This document shows positions 20,589 through 31,685 of a stretch of DNA of 47,641 bases, piece after piece. Source of the stretch: Perkinsus olseni (Eukaryota > Perkinsozoa > Perkinsida > Perkinsidae); contig JABANP010000416.1 of the NCBI GenBank assembly GCA_013115135.1, forward strand, positions 1 through 47,641. The letters run 5' to 3'. The notes under the pieces were generated by a model, which saw only the letters and a program-made list of their open reading frames with translations, was not told the origin of the DNA and did no database searches. Each line of letters begins with the position of its first letter. Position 1 is the first letter of the stretch. Made by a program: the position numbers and the translations under genes.

Positions 20589-23500
20589 AGAATTCAGACA
20601 AAGCCTTGTCCAGTTCAGACAAATCCAAGTGTCTATCCAGTGTACCCATTACACACTTTTGAAACTCCTTGTCGAAAGTTTCGCTTCTGAATGTACACGA
20701 TTATCCCAGAAGGCATTGCGCAAGAGCCGGATATCGAAGGCCAGAGTGACAGGTAGGAACTTCTCGCGAGGACGAAATAGGTGGTTACGTCCGCGAGGAG
20801 GACGTCGGTCGGGAAAACTGAAGCGCCCCAAACGTCTGAGCCGATAGCCAGTAGAAGCGGTCCAATAGCTCCTCGTTGTTCAGTATAGCGACCATTGAAT
20901 GGTCGTCCTACTGTGATGGTCACCTTTCCCAATGGCGTAGGTTCCTCGACAGTAAAGCCTACGAGGGGATCATAACTTATGATTCATAAGTTCTCGGAAA
21001 ATTAGCACTGGTCGACGAAAACCTCGTAGTATGATCATCGTCGTAGGGGCATGGCTCACTCCACCCACATATAACAGCTTCTACCCTTATATCATGGTGT
21101 ATCACTACGCTGAGACGTTCTCTCATAAACCTCTCCTTATTAGATCGTTCTGGTTTGACTATCTCCTGCTCATTGAGTAGCTCGTTGAGCTTCTTCTCCA
21201 GTTGTCTCCAGTAAGTGAGAGCCACATGTAAGTGATCTGCCAGATTCTCGCAGCGAGAAGCACTCGAACGAGATGAGCCGTCTCGAGCCCAATCGGAACG
21301 ACCATAAATTCCTCAGCCCAGGTCAGATACTTGTTCGACACGCCGTCGTCTATGATACACAAGGATTATCACCTACCTCAGACGGAAGATGCCATCATTA
21401 AGCTGCTCTTGTACAAACCATCTGGTATCAGCCAATAGGTCGACAGTAGTATCTTATTAATACAACATATAGTATTGATGATCAATATCGTGAATTACAA
21501 TTTGTAATTATGGCATACTATTTAACATATATTACAATTATTGATATCTACTCAAAATATTTTCTTTCTATTATCCCTCAGTCGACACACTACCCTACAC
21601 TCATCGCCCACAACCAGATAGTGCGTCCCGTCCACTCACTGCCAAGCAACTCGCGTGTCCGTTTGAATATCGCAGGCTCGAGGCGTATGACCCTGTTAGA
21701 GACATCATCGGCACTCGTGCACACTATACCGAAGAGACGAGCCACATTCGACCGGCACATCGCCGCCGCCTGAAAAAATGGTAGATTCTCTCATCAAATC
21801 TCGAGGCCCCCTGTGAGTAATGTGTGCGTATGAGTTCTAAGTCCAACGCCTAAGCTGGCTCGGTTAGACTAGCACCGGTTTATCTTGTACCAAGAGACGA
21901 GTCTAGGAAAATGCACCATCATATTCCACACAATCATTGAGCTAAGGTCGGGTATTTCTGTTGGCACATCTCCGGCTATTCTCCCGTATACCTCAACATA
22001 ATACGGATAAGATATTCCGAAGTTCATCGAGCTCAGAAAGAAACCCTCAGACAGAAACTTGGAGCATAATGCTCCGAGCATTCTAGGATCTTTCTGAGAA
22101 AGACTTTCTCCCGGCAGGATCCGCGTCCACGACTAAGTTGGCTCCGAAGTCGTCATCACCTTCTCTGTCTCGAACTCGATGAGGGCAGTTATCCGCGACT
22201 CATGAGCCACCAAGTTCTGCGAGTTGTTCAAAATCGCGTCGGCACTCGACACTCGACCGTTGGAAATCTCAAAGTTAACAACACGGCAACAATAAGGCCA
22301 ATCTGAGTCCTTATCGTTGATCGGCAGCAAGCATTTTAATAGTTCCCGCCTTATGTCAGGGATCCGTTTATCCCGTGCTGCAGTGGCCTGGGGCGCTCTG
22401 AATGCTATCTGGTCATCGTGGATCACCTCATCGGCAGACCGTCTGCCGCAGACGCTATCTCTCCTGCGCTCAGAGCGACGATAGGTTGCTCGCTGTACCT
22501 AAGGAACGGTAAGGACCGACAATGCTGTTGTTGACCGCGCATCCTAGGCGTATTGCGGAGGGATTACAGAGATAGCAGTGCTATCATAGCACGGAGAGAA
22601 TATTGTTCGGGGTATTAGCCTGATGCGGTTGAAGCTTGAATACAACAGTGTTGAGAAATAAAAAGGAGAACGAGACAGTGATAAATAGAGGACGATAATG
22701 TCGAAAAATGAGCACAATACACAAATTGACTAAAATGAAGTGTTGAACACTGTTCAACAGTACTGCAACAGCAACTGTTGCAAACGAACATAATACTGTA
22801 TCTGGCCTATCTGGTCAAAATTGCTTGGATGAAGTAAAAATACAAGTGCTGAAAAAAAACAAGAATTCTTGAGGTAAAAACCATACTTTGAAAAGACGGA
22901 CAATGCGTTTGAAGGGAGAATTTCTCTTAGAGAAAGTAACACCGAGATCCAAGCTCCTAGTCACAAGACAAAGATAAATGCGATGCGATATTATTTTGTA
23001 TATCTGAAACCTTGCGTTTCTAACTCGACCCAACCTCAACCATATTCCGTGGCAAATCACGCGTAACAGCATGAGCTACGATCGACCAAGCTATTAACCG
23101 AACCGAGGCCTCGAGGCTCACTTTCGTCTCTGCATGGGTACGGACCTGAGGTCATCCATTGTATCTTCGGAGGTCCTCGCGGAGGCATCGCAAGACTTCT
23201 CCGGCGATGACGATTGGAGGATCTGCGTCGATCTTACTCTCCACCATACAGCTAAATAGCGAGAAACGCACCTCCCTGAGCCCTCGGCCACACTCTATCC
23301 GCGGTTACTTCAGCATCGGTGGCGAGAACATCGAGGGTCTCACGTCCATCCAAGATACCAACACCGAGGCCATCTCTAGCAAGAAGGTTATTGACTCGAA
23401 GGAAGGCTGGGAGGTTGGTCGGGAATACCCGCCAGCATCGGGCTTCCATTGAGACTCCGTCGTTGGCAGGCTTTTCTGTGACCCGAAGCTCACAGGTGGC

Positions 23501-24045
23501 CGAGCGAGCTGAGTTCTCGCGGCTGCTCTTTGTCTCCTGGGAGGAGCACTCATGCTTCGACGCCGTCCGACGCAGAGGACAGTTGCTATTACTATGAAGA
23601 CTCTCAGCTGCCGGCTGATCAGTTGATGGAGGGCTCGAATTTTTACTGTGTGAGTGGTGACAAGGAAGTCACCGCCGAGAATTTTGAGAGTTTTGTTACC
23701 GAATATTATGAGGACGTTATCGAGCTTTCGAGTCACCTGATCGCTCTTACCGAGGTCGCCTTGCAGCGGTACCACAACCTCTCCCCTGGGTTGGCCTCTC
23801 ACTGTAATTCTGAGAACATGATCAGCACTTTGAGGATGCTCTATTACCCTCCAGGTCGGGGAAATCAAGCTACCGCAAGCTACCCAGTGGGGAGAGCTGC
23901 TCTCCGAGAGCATAAGGTTTGGTGCTCACAGAGACTACGGTCTGCTCACTATTCACTTCAAGACGGTTCTGGCGGGCTGCAAGTACTGTCGCCTGAAGGG
24001 GCTCACTGGATTGACGTGCCACCCAACACCAACTCAGATTTCTTC
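20589..24045. repeat. Segmental duplication D1, copy 2
   Basis: Nearly identical partner of 1-3466, starting directly at the right end of the DIRS-like element. All nine differences from copy 1 are one-base homopolymer contractions here. Sequence beyond 24045 continues naturally through the oxygenase reading frame, so this copy has the original right flank while copy 1 has the rearranged junction. Confidence 0.95.
20977..22426 (-). pseudogene. Minus-strand coding remnants of an unrecognised gene family (copy 2)
   Basis: Same ORF set as 400-1846 (20977-21225, 21159-21362, 21869-22081, 22133-22426). The LFGIVCTSADDV stretch is also present on the minus strand at about 21660-21780 but the homopolymer difference near 21772 changes the open frame. 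Confidence 0.45.
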
Positions 24046-24309
24046 GTTGTTAATGTTGGTGACATGATGATGCAGAATACTGAGGGATTGTATTAGTCCA
24101 ACACTCACCGCGTCATTCGGCCGGAGACATGCTCCAACCCAAGATACTCGATACCGTTTTTTGTTGAGCCCCAGCCCCGGATAGAGATCCGCGGAACTGG
24201 TGGCCACGACTGTGAGGCGTTTCTTATTGAATACTATAAGAGAAGCGGAATCCTCGATGAGGAGGCTGTGGAGTATCACCGTCGTGCACTCGAGGGAGTC
24301 CCTGGCTAG
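23059..24309 (+). pseudogene. Chimeric 2OG-Fe(II) oxygenase pseudogene (copy 2, with 3' end)
   Basis: Same chimera as copy 1: a foreign fragment (GDDDWRICVD), then oxygenase from about 23255. It has the stop after PPASGFH and the 14-nt palindromic frameshift at 23891-23905. Beyond 24045 it keeps the remaining oxygenase sequence but has a second stop (TAG where the intact gene has AAG in GLYKSN, near 24094). The iron-binding His and the R-x-S segment are still readable past it. It ends ALEGVPG then TAG at 24307-24309. Several independent lesions show it has been dead for some time. Confidence 0.82.
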
Positions 24310-25138
24310 GCCTGTTATACTTTTGCTTTTCCCAAGTCTTAGAATCTAAGACTGACGTGGTGGTTGCTGATACGAAGCTCTAAGACTTAGAGCTTCGTAT
24401 CAGCAACTCACCACGTAGAGCAGTAAGCTCCTTCACAGTTGATGAGAATTCGCGTTGGATAGAGTTTTCAATCTCGCGAGGGTCGCGGCACTACACTGCG
24501 CCACAAAGTCTTAGAAAGGTATTTTTTCACTTTTTTCGACACATGTTGGAGGATGGAGCAGATCAGTTGATACAGTGTAGCTGTATGTGTTACGCATATG
24601 ATACCAGCATTTCAGCTCATAATTCGATAGGGCATATCGAACTTGCACAAACCTTCTCAGGAACACAGCAAATTCTTAGAAAAGCATAGTGGGGTTACTC
24701 CACTGGAGTAGCCGGATATGAGGGCCTGGCACCCATCAGCTATGCTCGTTGTCCGGCCTCTCTGCTGGTACATCCCTCAAGCCCTGCATCGACCACCAAT
24801 TTGTCGCGTCGCTCTCAGCTGGTGCCACGGGGGATATTTCTGAGTTTACGCCGGAGCCGTGACAGAAGATGCTGAAAACTCAGTGTCTGGCGCCGAGGTC
24901 TGTTCCCGCCTCACAGCGACTGGGTGGGACAGTACATGTCCACGTTCATCACATCGGCATGTTGAGTGCGCAGTCCACCACGAGTCTACCAAGGCTTAAC
25001 GGGAACTACTCGTCGAGTAGGTCGCCTCACCTACGCAGCGCTTGTTGTGAGACGAGCTCGCATCGTGACCGAGAATAGAGGGCTCGAACAGATCGGCTGT
25101 TATTGTTGTCCTACCGCCAATTTGCAGTCACTATCAAT
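24310..25138. other. Spacer with large hairpin and small palindromes
   Basis: No gene. It aligns in part with 8410-9039. It holds gtcttagaatctaagac (24336-24352), a hairpin with roughly 30-bp arms at 24355-24416, and actccactggagt (24697-24709). All three are absent at the matching positions of the other copy. Confidence 0.75.
24355..24416. repeat. Long hairpin with arms of about 30 bp
   Basis: The right arm corresponds to sequence present once in the 3' part of the intact oxygenase gene (about 8420-8453). The left arm is its inverted copy and has no counterpart there, so the left arm was added by inverted duplication. The arms differ only by a small mismatch near ggtggttgc. Confidence 0.88.
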
Positions 25139-26188
25139 ATGGCAGCACTCGTCGCGGTAGCGCGGACCAATACTTCGAAGTTCCGACTTTTGCTTTCTGC
25201 TCGGGGACTCTCTAGCACATCACAGCGAACAGAGTCACGATTCATTGGCTATGTATCCCAGTGAGTCTTTCGCTTGTCAACCTCGACACTACGATGCCGC
25301 TCTCCTAATTGCCAGCTCGAGCCGCAGTGCTACGTCGTGTGACCCGCGGATCTCAGGCGTCAACCTCAGATATGATCGTTACCAGGGCTACGGTTTCATC
25401 TCTCCGGAGAGTCTTCTGCCTGGCGGACAGGGGCTGCAGGATGTCTTCGTGTATCGGAATGATGTCGAGTGGCCGGCCTCTACTACCGGAGTATCGAGGA
25501 CTCTTGAGGCTGGTGAGCTGTTGATATCTCCCGCTGCGAATTTATCGTCTTGGAGGTGATGACAACCCCTGCGCCGCTTTCGACTTGGCTCTCATGATGG
25601 GATGGACTGTACGCTGGAATACCCGTGCTTGGGGCTCTGACGACGATGCGTCATGGAGTCGCTCTATTGGAGTCTGCTTTCTTTACAGTTCCTCGGATCT
25701 TTCCATCGCTCCCCGAATAGGAGTACTCCCGTCGGACTGCACTGGGATGTTACAATCTCTTACCTTAGGTACACGCGTCTCCTTCCGGGTTGTTGATGAT
25801 CCGGGCCGCCCCAGACAATTCCGAGCGGTCTCTGTGCGAGTAAGGGGTTGCCTTGCCTCCATTTCCTGGTCCGCTGTGCGTGGGATGTATGGCGCTTGAT
25901 TGGAGAATGCTGAGTTCGGGCTCTTGATGAATCATCGACGAGGCGTCGGCGATTCGTCGTCAACGACGATGATTCACACAGATGTATCGCTCCTTCTGTC
26001 CTTAGCCAGTGCTCTCCTCCGATCGACCAGCATCCAATCAGCATTCGATCGAGCTCAAGCGCTACCAATCGCGGCATCGCAGTCCGGTGTTGGACTTTTC
26101 AGGACTCAAGAAAGCTATTGCTGAGCATGGAAAGAGGGTTTCAGAGTATCTTCGGTCTGTTGTGTCGGAAGTGTTAACGACACGGTGA
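25139..26188 (+). CDS. Cold-shock-domain protein paralogue (4 exons)
   Basis: Exons 25139-25260, 25370-25512, 25769-25839 and 26006-26188, giving 172 aa. The first three exons have the same lengths (122, 143, 71) and phases as the gene at 9040. The presequence-like start and cold-shock domain are kept (YDRYQGYGFI, DVFVYRNDV, GRPRQFRAV), with Tyr for His in the RNP2-like motif. The last exon shares ELKRYQSRHRSPVLDFSG but ends early in SEVLTTR and a stop, because palindromic sequence (cgtcgtgtcgacacgacg at 26189-26206) and flanking bases replace the tail present in the other copy. It is probably still functional, as the domain is intact. Confidence 0.78.
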
Positions 26189-26516
26189 CGTCGTGTCGAC
26201 ACGACGCGTCAACGACACGGTACAAACGAATGGAACATGGTATCAAATTGAAGACTTCAATAAAGGAGAAGAAGTCCGTGGCCATATTCTCACGGCACGG
26301 ATATACTATATTCGGTTAGGTGTCGGTAATCATCTTAGGCCTCGAGTAATGGCACCGTGCCATTGGCGCGGGGAAATCCATAGAAGCTCGTAGAGATCTG
26401 CCTTAACGCTAGCAGAATCTCATCAGCAGTAAATTTCCCGAGTACGTTGGCCGAAAGTTCACAAGCTCTCCCCTCTGGTCGAGACGGTTCAACATCGTTC
26501 AGTTCGCTCTGGCCTC
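26189..26516. other. Intergenic with palindrome cluster
   Basis: An 18-bp perfect palindrome at 26189-26206 is flanked by repeated acgacacgg motifs. No gene is recognised between here and the WD40 gene start. Confidence 0.55.
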
Positions 26517-29500
26517 ATGACTGTTGAGAGAGTAGCCTACGAAGTGCTGCCGCGCTGCGGGATTGCCTATCGAACAAAGCCGTCCTTCGATGCGAAGGAA
26601 GGATCAGGCCGCTTCGCTAAATGCTCAGAAGTGATCGAAGCTGTCCCCTCTGAGGATAAGGCATTCGTCTGTTCACGTGATGGGCTCTATCTACCTTTGA
26701 GGTGGGTCGTTCTGGAGATGCGGTGGCGACCACTCGCTCATACACAACTCCGCGCATCATTCAGGACTCCGGACGGCCGAGAACTCTTGCGAAGGCTCCG
26801 AGAATCGCCGCAAGGCAGCGTCGACAAAACTGGCGACTATATGCGTTCATTCGGAGAGGCACTTGAGGCACAGGGAGTCCGGACAGACGATGACCCTTAT
26901 CTCAACGCCTATGCTGCGAGGAAGGGTTCCCAGTCGAGGACCGCTCCTCCCGAGTCATGGAATTCTCCTGGCGGCGTGGGAGCTCTCGAAACGAGTGGAG
27001 TAGAGGGCAGCTCCACTATTTCCCTCGCGTCGTGCTTCAATACGAAGCCCGTGAATATCGACGTCTCGGATAGGCCGCTCTTATGTCTTTCAGTAAGGCG
27101 AAGGGGCTCGCTCGGCAATGAACTCACAACGGCATCACGGCAAGTTCAGCCGAATGAGCTGGCATTACTTGTTCGTTTTTTAGCTGATTCCGTGAAAGTG
27201 ATTGATCATCGATCACTTTCGCGAAACATATCAGTCACTGTCACTGACGTTTTCTCATCACAGTGAAAGTTATGATTTCTTGGAGAGAACGAGTTATCAT
27301 CGGTGAACCCTCGTGAACCCTCTTCTAGGTCAAAGATGACGAGGTTGCTGTGGGTTGCACGGACCATGGCGTGAAAGTGATAAGTGCGCGGACAGGCCGG
27401 CAGGTTCGAGAGTTGTACTCCAAGCGATTCGGCCACGCTGAATGGGTCGGACTTGGGTTGTTCATCTTAGTATTCGTTCAAACTTGTCTGGTAAGGTAAC
27501 CACTGTGACGCACCTTCCGGATGGTCGAATCGCTTCGGGTGGCATGGACTCTAAGATTTGCATCTGGAACAGAACAGGCGTCAGCTGTGTGGATCTGCGA
27601 GACCATGTCGGGTCGATATCGCGGCTGCGAGCCTACAAGGACGGGTGAGCAAGGTTCTCAGCGTGACCGCGCTACTCATGCAGTGCAAATATCGAGAGAG
27701 GTGAATTGAATGAAGCCAATCGTTCGTGAGACGACAATCTTGATGGGAAGAGCCGAGTTCGACGGCATTGTTAGCTCGAGGTAGCCGTCAGATTTTCCTG
27801 GAGATCTTCTGGCGCGCAGACGGCGAAGCTTCGACCTGTTGGTGTATGACGTTGCTCGGCGAAGCTTGTTGTCAATGAAGTGTTCTGAGTCAGATCGGGT
27901 TTGGTGAGCTCGAGCTATGACCGATCGCTGCGCATCTGGCGCAGCAAGGCTGGCGGTCGCGACCGCGGCTTCACGTGCGACGCTGTCCTTCGAGGTCACT
28001 CCGGGCCTGTGAGGGGAAAGTGATACAACAGAATGGATAAGGCGACTTCTTTCAGGTACTGGACTTCATAGTCTGCCCCAATTACGGCATAGTCTCCGGT
28101 GGGAGAGATTCAACCGCAAGGATCTGGGACGCCCACCCCGGGACTGAGGTACGCCTTCGATGGCTTCTTGCCATTCACTGGAGTGCCTTGGATGACTCTC
28201 GTCCCTACTTGATGGCACTCTCCGCGGGCTTCGAATTGGGTAGAGTATTCGACTGTTCCATATCGTTGGTCTAGTGTGTATGAGTTTAAAGTCCAACGCC
28301 TACGACAGTACGGCTTAGGTGGACTAGTACTGATGTACCATCTGAGGGGTATTAGTTCAGCCTGTTAAATAGGGTCTCTTCATCAAGCCAAAGTTGGTCT
28401 AGTAATTAGTCCTGTTTGAATTTGACTATCAATCAGGTGGCCTGTTTGCGAGGGCATTCGAAAGGTCACATTACTGCATTGAAGTCCCTGCAAGACACAA
28501 GGTGCGACATAGACGGGTTTTAGAAACCGCGAGTTTATCCAGCCTCACGGTGAGATAGTCGGTCTACGACTGGTGCTCGCTTAGAATGCATCGAGGACAC
28601 TGATGCTGTTGCCACGCGCTTCTTACGCGCTTCTCACGGCGTCAGAAGCGCGTAAGAGGCGCGTGGCGTCAGACTGACGCCTGTCTGTGGTTTGGCAGCG
28701 TGGTTGCGTGATTGGCTTTCGAAGGTTAATCGTTTCGGGCGGACAAGATAGTGTGATATGCGTCTGGGACCCGCGTTCTGCTACCCGACGTCCGCTGAAG
28801 CGACTCCAAGATCTCCACGTCAAAGGAGCTGCCGTGAGCGACATACACGCGAGTCGTGATGAAGACAGCCTCATCACTGTTGGCGCCGATGGGGTTGTGA
28901 ATGTGAGTTCCTTGCTTCGATTATTTCGACGACGGTCGCCATTCTGAGTGTTCTATAGACCTCCGCAATATTTCAAGAACGCCCCCAGGATTGAATGTAT
29001 AGTGGAAAAGTCGATCCTGGAGGCGCTCTCGAAACTCAACTCTGGTGTGTGTGTGAGTTTAAAGTCCAACGCCGACAGTACGGCTTAGTTAGACCAGCAA
29101 CGACGTACCGCTCTTGAAACTAAACTCTGGTCTGACGAAGACCGGGATTGAATGGTAATTTTCAATGTCTCGAATAGTCCAGTAGAATCTTGTCAATGTT
29201 ATTCTTATTTTTTTGCACTCCGAAGCAAATTCTAGCGTCTAAGAAGCTTTTCTTGAAGGTGTTGGACGCGAGGATGGATTTCTCCATCTCGAGCAGATGG
29301 GAAAAGGATCATGAGAACTTCATCTATGCATCGATACTTCTTGGGACGCAGGTGAGCAACTAAAATCATGTCCGTTACAACTCAGCGAAGGGTTCACGGC
29401 GACACTTGCCCCTCGGGCTGAGCCACACCGGTCGTGTTTGTCGCTCATGGAATTTCAAGAATCGGCAGTACCGTTGACTCAGTTGTGTACTGCTGGTGGG

Positions 29501-29728
29501 GACGGAACCGTGGCTGTGCGAGATATCACAACTGGCCAACTCCGCTATCACGAGAAAGTAGCCGAGAATGCCCTTCGGTGAGGTCGGGGACTATGCAATA
29601 ACTTCCTATAAACGCTTTGATCACTGGGGGTACTTTCTGACTGCAGGTGCTTCGGTGTCGTCCAAGACGGTCTCATCGGCGCCGGCGATGACGGAAACGT
29701 TCTGAGTTGGAGCCGATTATCTGCATGA
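26517..29728 (+). CDS. WD40-repeat beta-propeller protein (about 10 exons)
   Basis: Model: 26517-27092, 27329-27445, 27496-27644, 27894-28008, 28056-28148, 28437-28501, 28725-28902, 29226 or 29244-29351, about 29423-29577, and 29647-29728; roughly 530-545 aa. Phases agree at every join except entry to exon 9, where the acceptor is uncertain. Exon 1 (192 aa) is a non-repeat N-terminal region that I do not recognise. Exons 2-10 give seven to eight WD40 repeats, seen as VAVGCTDHGVKV, IASGGMDSKICIW, LVSSSYDRSLRIW, IVSGGRDSTARIW, LIVSGGQDSVICVW, LITVGADGVV, LCTAGGDGTVAV and LIGAGDDGNVLSW, which is enough for one propeller. Such proteins act as scaffolds; no specific partner can be named. Introns 5 and 7 carry the tRNA-Leu-like repeat and intron 6 a long hairpin. 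Confidence 0.85.
28273..28340 (-). repeat. tRNA-Leu-like short dispersed repeat in WD40 intron 5
   Basis: Contains tttaaagtccaacgcc, then cggcttaggtggactag. Related to 29046-29109 and 1241-1310. Confidence 0.6.
28611..28668. repeat. Intronic hairpin, arms of about 24 bp
   Basis: Left arm 28611-28635 and right arm 28645-28668 are reverse complements with one or two mismatches around a 9-nt loop (cacggcgtc region). It lies inside intron 6 of the WD40 gene, where it may bring the splice sites closer but would not change the protein. Confidence 0.85.
29046..29109 (-). repeat. tRNA-Leu-like short dispersed repeat in WD40 intron 7
   Basis: Contains tttaaagtccaacgcc, then cggcttagttagaccagc. Preceded by a (gt)n run. 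Confidence 0.6.
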
Positions 29729-30201
29729 AGTTTTCCGTCTCCCTGCGCTGGTGTACCGCTGAATTTTGTTGTGCTCAGTTCAATTGTAGCGCACAACTGC
29801 TTGTCGGGCGCAGTAGCTGATAGGAACATACGTCGTGGATCTCGGGAAGCCTTCAGCTGCAGCCCATAGTCTACGGGGTTTGGGATCTCGATCAACTCAC
29901 GGAGAATACAAGTAGCAAGAACGAAAGTGAGTGACTCGGATTGACGACTCCCCTCGCTGCCTCGGCAGGCTCTGAGGATTTCCTCTAACTCGTTCCATTC
30001 AGTCTCGAATATCGTAGAACCCAAACTCTGTTCCAGTGACACACTTGACCCACCCAAAACTCGTCGAACTCGACACGTCTTGGAAGGGCAGCAAGTTCTC
30101 AGTGAAACGGTCTTTTCGGCATTTTGTCCTTTCATGAGATCATCTCGCATCACGAGGCCTGAGTAGGTACGCTTATATGCTGTAGCGCATATACCTTCCA
30201 A
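29548..30201 (-). CDS. Hypothetical protein, convergent with the WD40 gene (weak)
   Basis: A 217-aa minus-strand ORF. The part from 30201 to about 29740 looks protein-like (TEWNELEEILRACRG, LATCILRELIEIPNP), while the last 180 nt run antisense to the two final WD40 exons and are probably not natural. I do not recognise a family. It may be an exon of a gene whose 3' end is spliced differently, or chance. Confidence 0.35.
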   Translation of the reverse strand: MEGICATAYKRTYSGLVMRDDLMKGQNAEKTVSLRTCCPSKTCRVRRVLGGSSVSLEQSLGSTIFETEWNELEEILRACRGSEGSRQSESLTFVLATCILRELIEIPNPVDYGLQLKASRDPRRMFLSATAPDKQLCATIELSTTKFSGTPAQGDGKLHADNRLQLRTFPSSPAPMRPSWTTPKHLQSESTPSDQSVYRKLLHSPRPHRRAFSATFS

Positions 30202-30239
30202 GTTTGAAGGCAGTACCCTTCATGGATGGGGCAAATAAC

Positions 30240-30960
30240 AACATGCGTGAGCCGATGTACAGCTATGGCTGTAGCAAAAGCGAAGCAAGAGCTGCGTTAA
30301 GCGACCGAATTCGAGGGAATTTTAATGAGTACCTGTAAAGGTTGCCATCGAGAGTGTTAGCCTCGGTAGGAGGGGAGTCAAGTTCTAGGATATGGACTTC
30401 TCGAGTCTCGGAGATGAAGCTTGTGGTCGACACCCTGTGGGAAGAGTTAGTGTTTCGTGGTCGTGCACAGCCTCCCCAGTTGTGGAAGCGGATCCTGCCG
30501 GGAGAAAAGGAAGTATCTTAGGTTTGCCCGGCCCTCTACCTGAGCGCTACTTCCTGTGCTCAATAAACTTGCCAAAACTCATCCCTCTTGAAACAAGATA
30601 CATCGGTGCTAATCTGACTAAGCCGCTTCTTGGCGTTGCACTTAAAACTCACACACACATGGCTGGGGAGAAATCGAAAATTAGAAAATTCTCAGAAGAT
30701 CACGACTTATCGATCAAAACTGCCCTTAATAACGAGCAATACATGACTAAACACCACAGCCTCCACTTCACCACGTCACGTCACGATTTATCACGGGCAG
30801 CGCAATCGCACGTTTTAGTAGTTAAGTGCAATTTATATTCAATTTCGATCCAAATGCCGTACGGCAACTGAGGAAGCACCTAATAACTAGCTTGATCCGA
30901 AAATGTTAGCGCCAAACTCATTCTACCCATGATTATGAGTAATAACCGGACCATTTATGT
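30240..30960. other. Intergenic upstream of the tRNA array
   Basis: The ORF 30392-30871 on the plus strand has no motif. The phrase aacgagcaatacatgac near 30733 recurs at 31165 and 32877, showing that the flanks of the tRNA array were duplicated too. Confidence 0.45.
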
Positions 30961-30965
30961 ACCTT

Positions 30966-31036
30966 TTCTCTGTAGTGCAGTGGTTAGCACTCTGGACTTT
31001 CAATCCAGCGTCTCGGGCTCGAATCCCGATCGAACT
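30966..31036 (+). pseudogene. tRNA pseudogene, Gln-type body with Glu anticodon (TTC)
   Basis: D-arm GTGCAGTGGTTAGCAC, anticodon arm CTGGA-CTTTCAA-TCCAG and a T-arm with GGGCTCGAATCCC are recognisable, so the anticodon reads TTC. The 5' acceptor strand (about ttctctg) does not pair with the 3' strand, so it is probably not processed. Confidence 0.65.
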
Positions 31037-31351
31037 TCAGCTCTACGTAGTTACTGCTCGTTACTTTTATCAGGTATATTACTACCTGGCCTATGGACAT
31101 ACGATTGCTCCTGAGGACACATTATTCACGGTTCAGATAATCTGAATCAGATTGAAACTGCCCTTAATAACGAGCAATACATGACTTAATTATCACGTCT
31201 TCCTGCTCTAGGGCTTCGACCGACTTCTTCTGCGTCTTCCTCCATCCCCGCGGTCAACGCCCCAGTCGCCAGTTCTCGAACGCTTGCTCCAGTTGCTGTT
31301 TTTTTTACCTTTCTCGCAAATATTCAGTGGGGGGCCTCATTCATTATTCAA

Positions 31352-31422
31352 GGTTCGATAGTGTAGTGGTTAGCACTCTGGAATTTGAATCCAGCTATTC
31401 GGGTTCGAATCTCGCTTGAACG
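31352..31422 (+). tRNA. tRNA-Gln (TTG), imperfect
   Basis: GGTTCGA acceptor strand, D-arm GTGTAGTGGTTAGCAC, anticodon loop ATTTGAA giving TTG, and T-loop GGTTCGAATC. The first acceptor pair is mismatched and the T-stem is weakened, so it may be a pseudogene. Confidence 0.6.
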
Positions 31423-31513
31423 TCATAGTCCCAGCTTCAGCTCCCTACTCTCCATCACCTATACTACTACTGGCCTACGGGCATATGATTCCATCTGAGA
31501 ATGCCTCATTCAC

Positions 31514-31583
31514 GGTCCATAGTGTAGTGGTTAGCAATTTGGACTCTGAATCCAACAGCTCGGGTTCGAATCCCGGTAGAACC
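31514..31583 (+). tRNA. tRNA-Gln-type gene with CTG anticodon, 1-nt shorter acceptor
   Basis: Anticodon arm TTGGA-CTCTGAA-TCCAA gives CTG, which would read the second Gln codon. The T-arm is intact. The 5' acceptor reads GGTCCA, one base shorter than its neighbours, and pairs imperfectly with TAGAACC. Function is uncertain. Confidence 0.6.
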
Positions 31584-31685
31584 TCAAGGGCCCAGCTTTA
31601 ATTAGCTTCAGCTCCTTACTTTTTATCAGCTATATTACTACCCGGCCTACGGGCACACGATTGCATCTGAGAATGCCTTATCCAC

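Noticed and set aside
30392..30871. 159-aa plus-strand ORF as a gene
   Set aside because: Composition changes along it, its C-terminal third overlaps a duplicated tRNA flank, and no motif is present.
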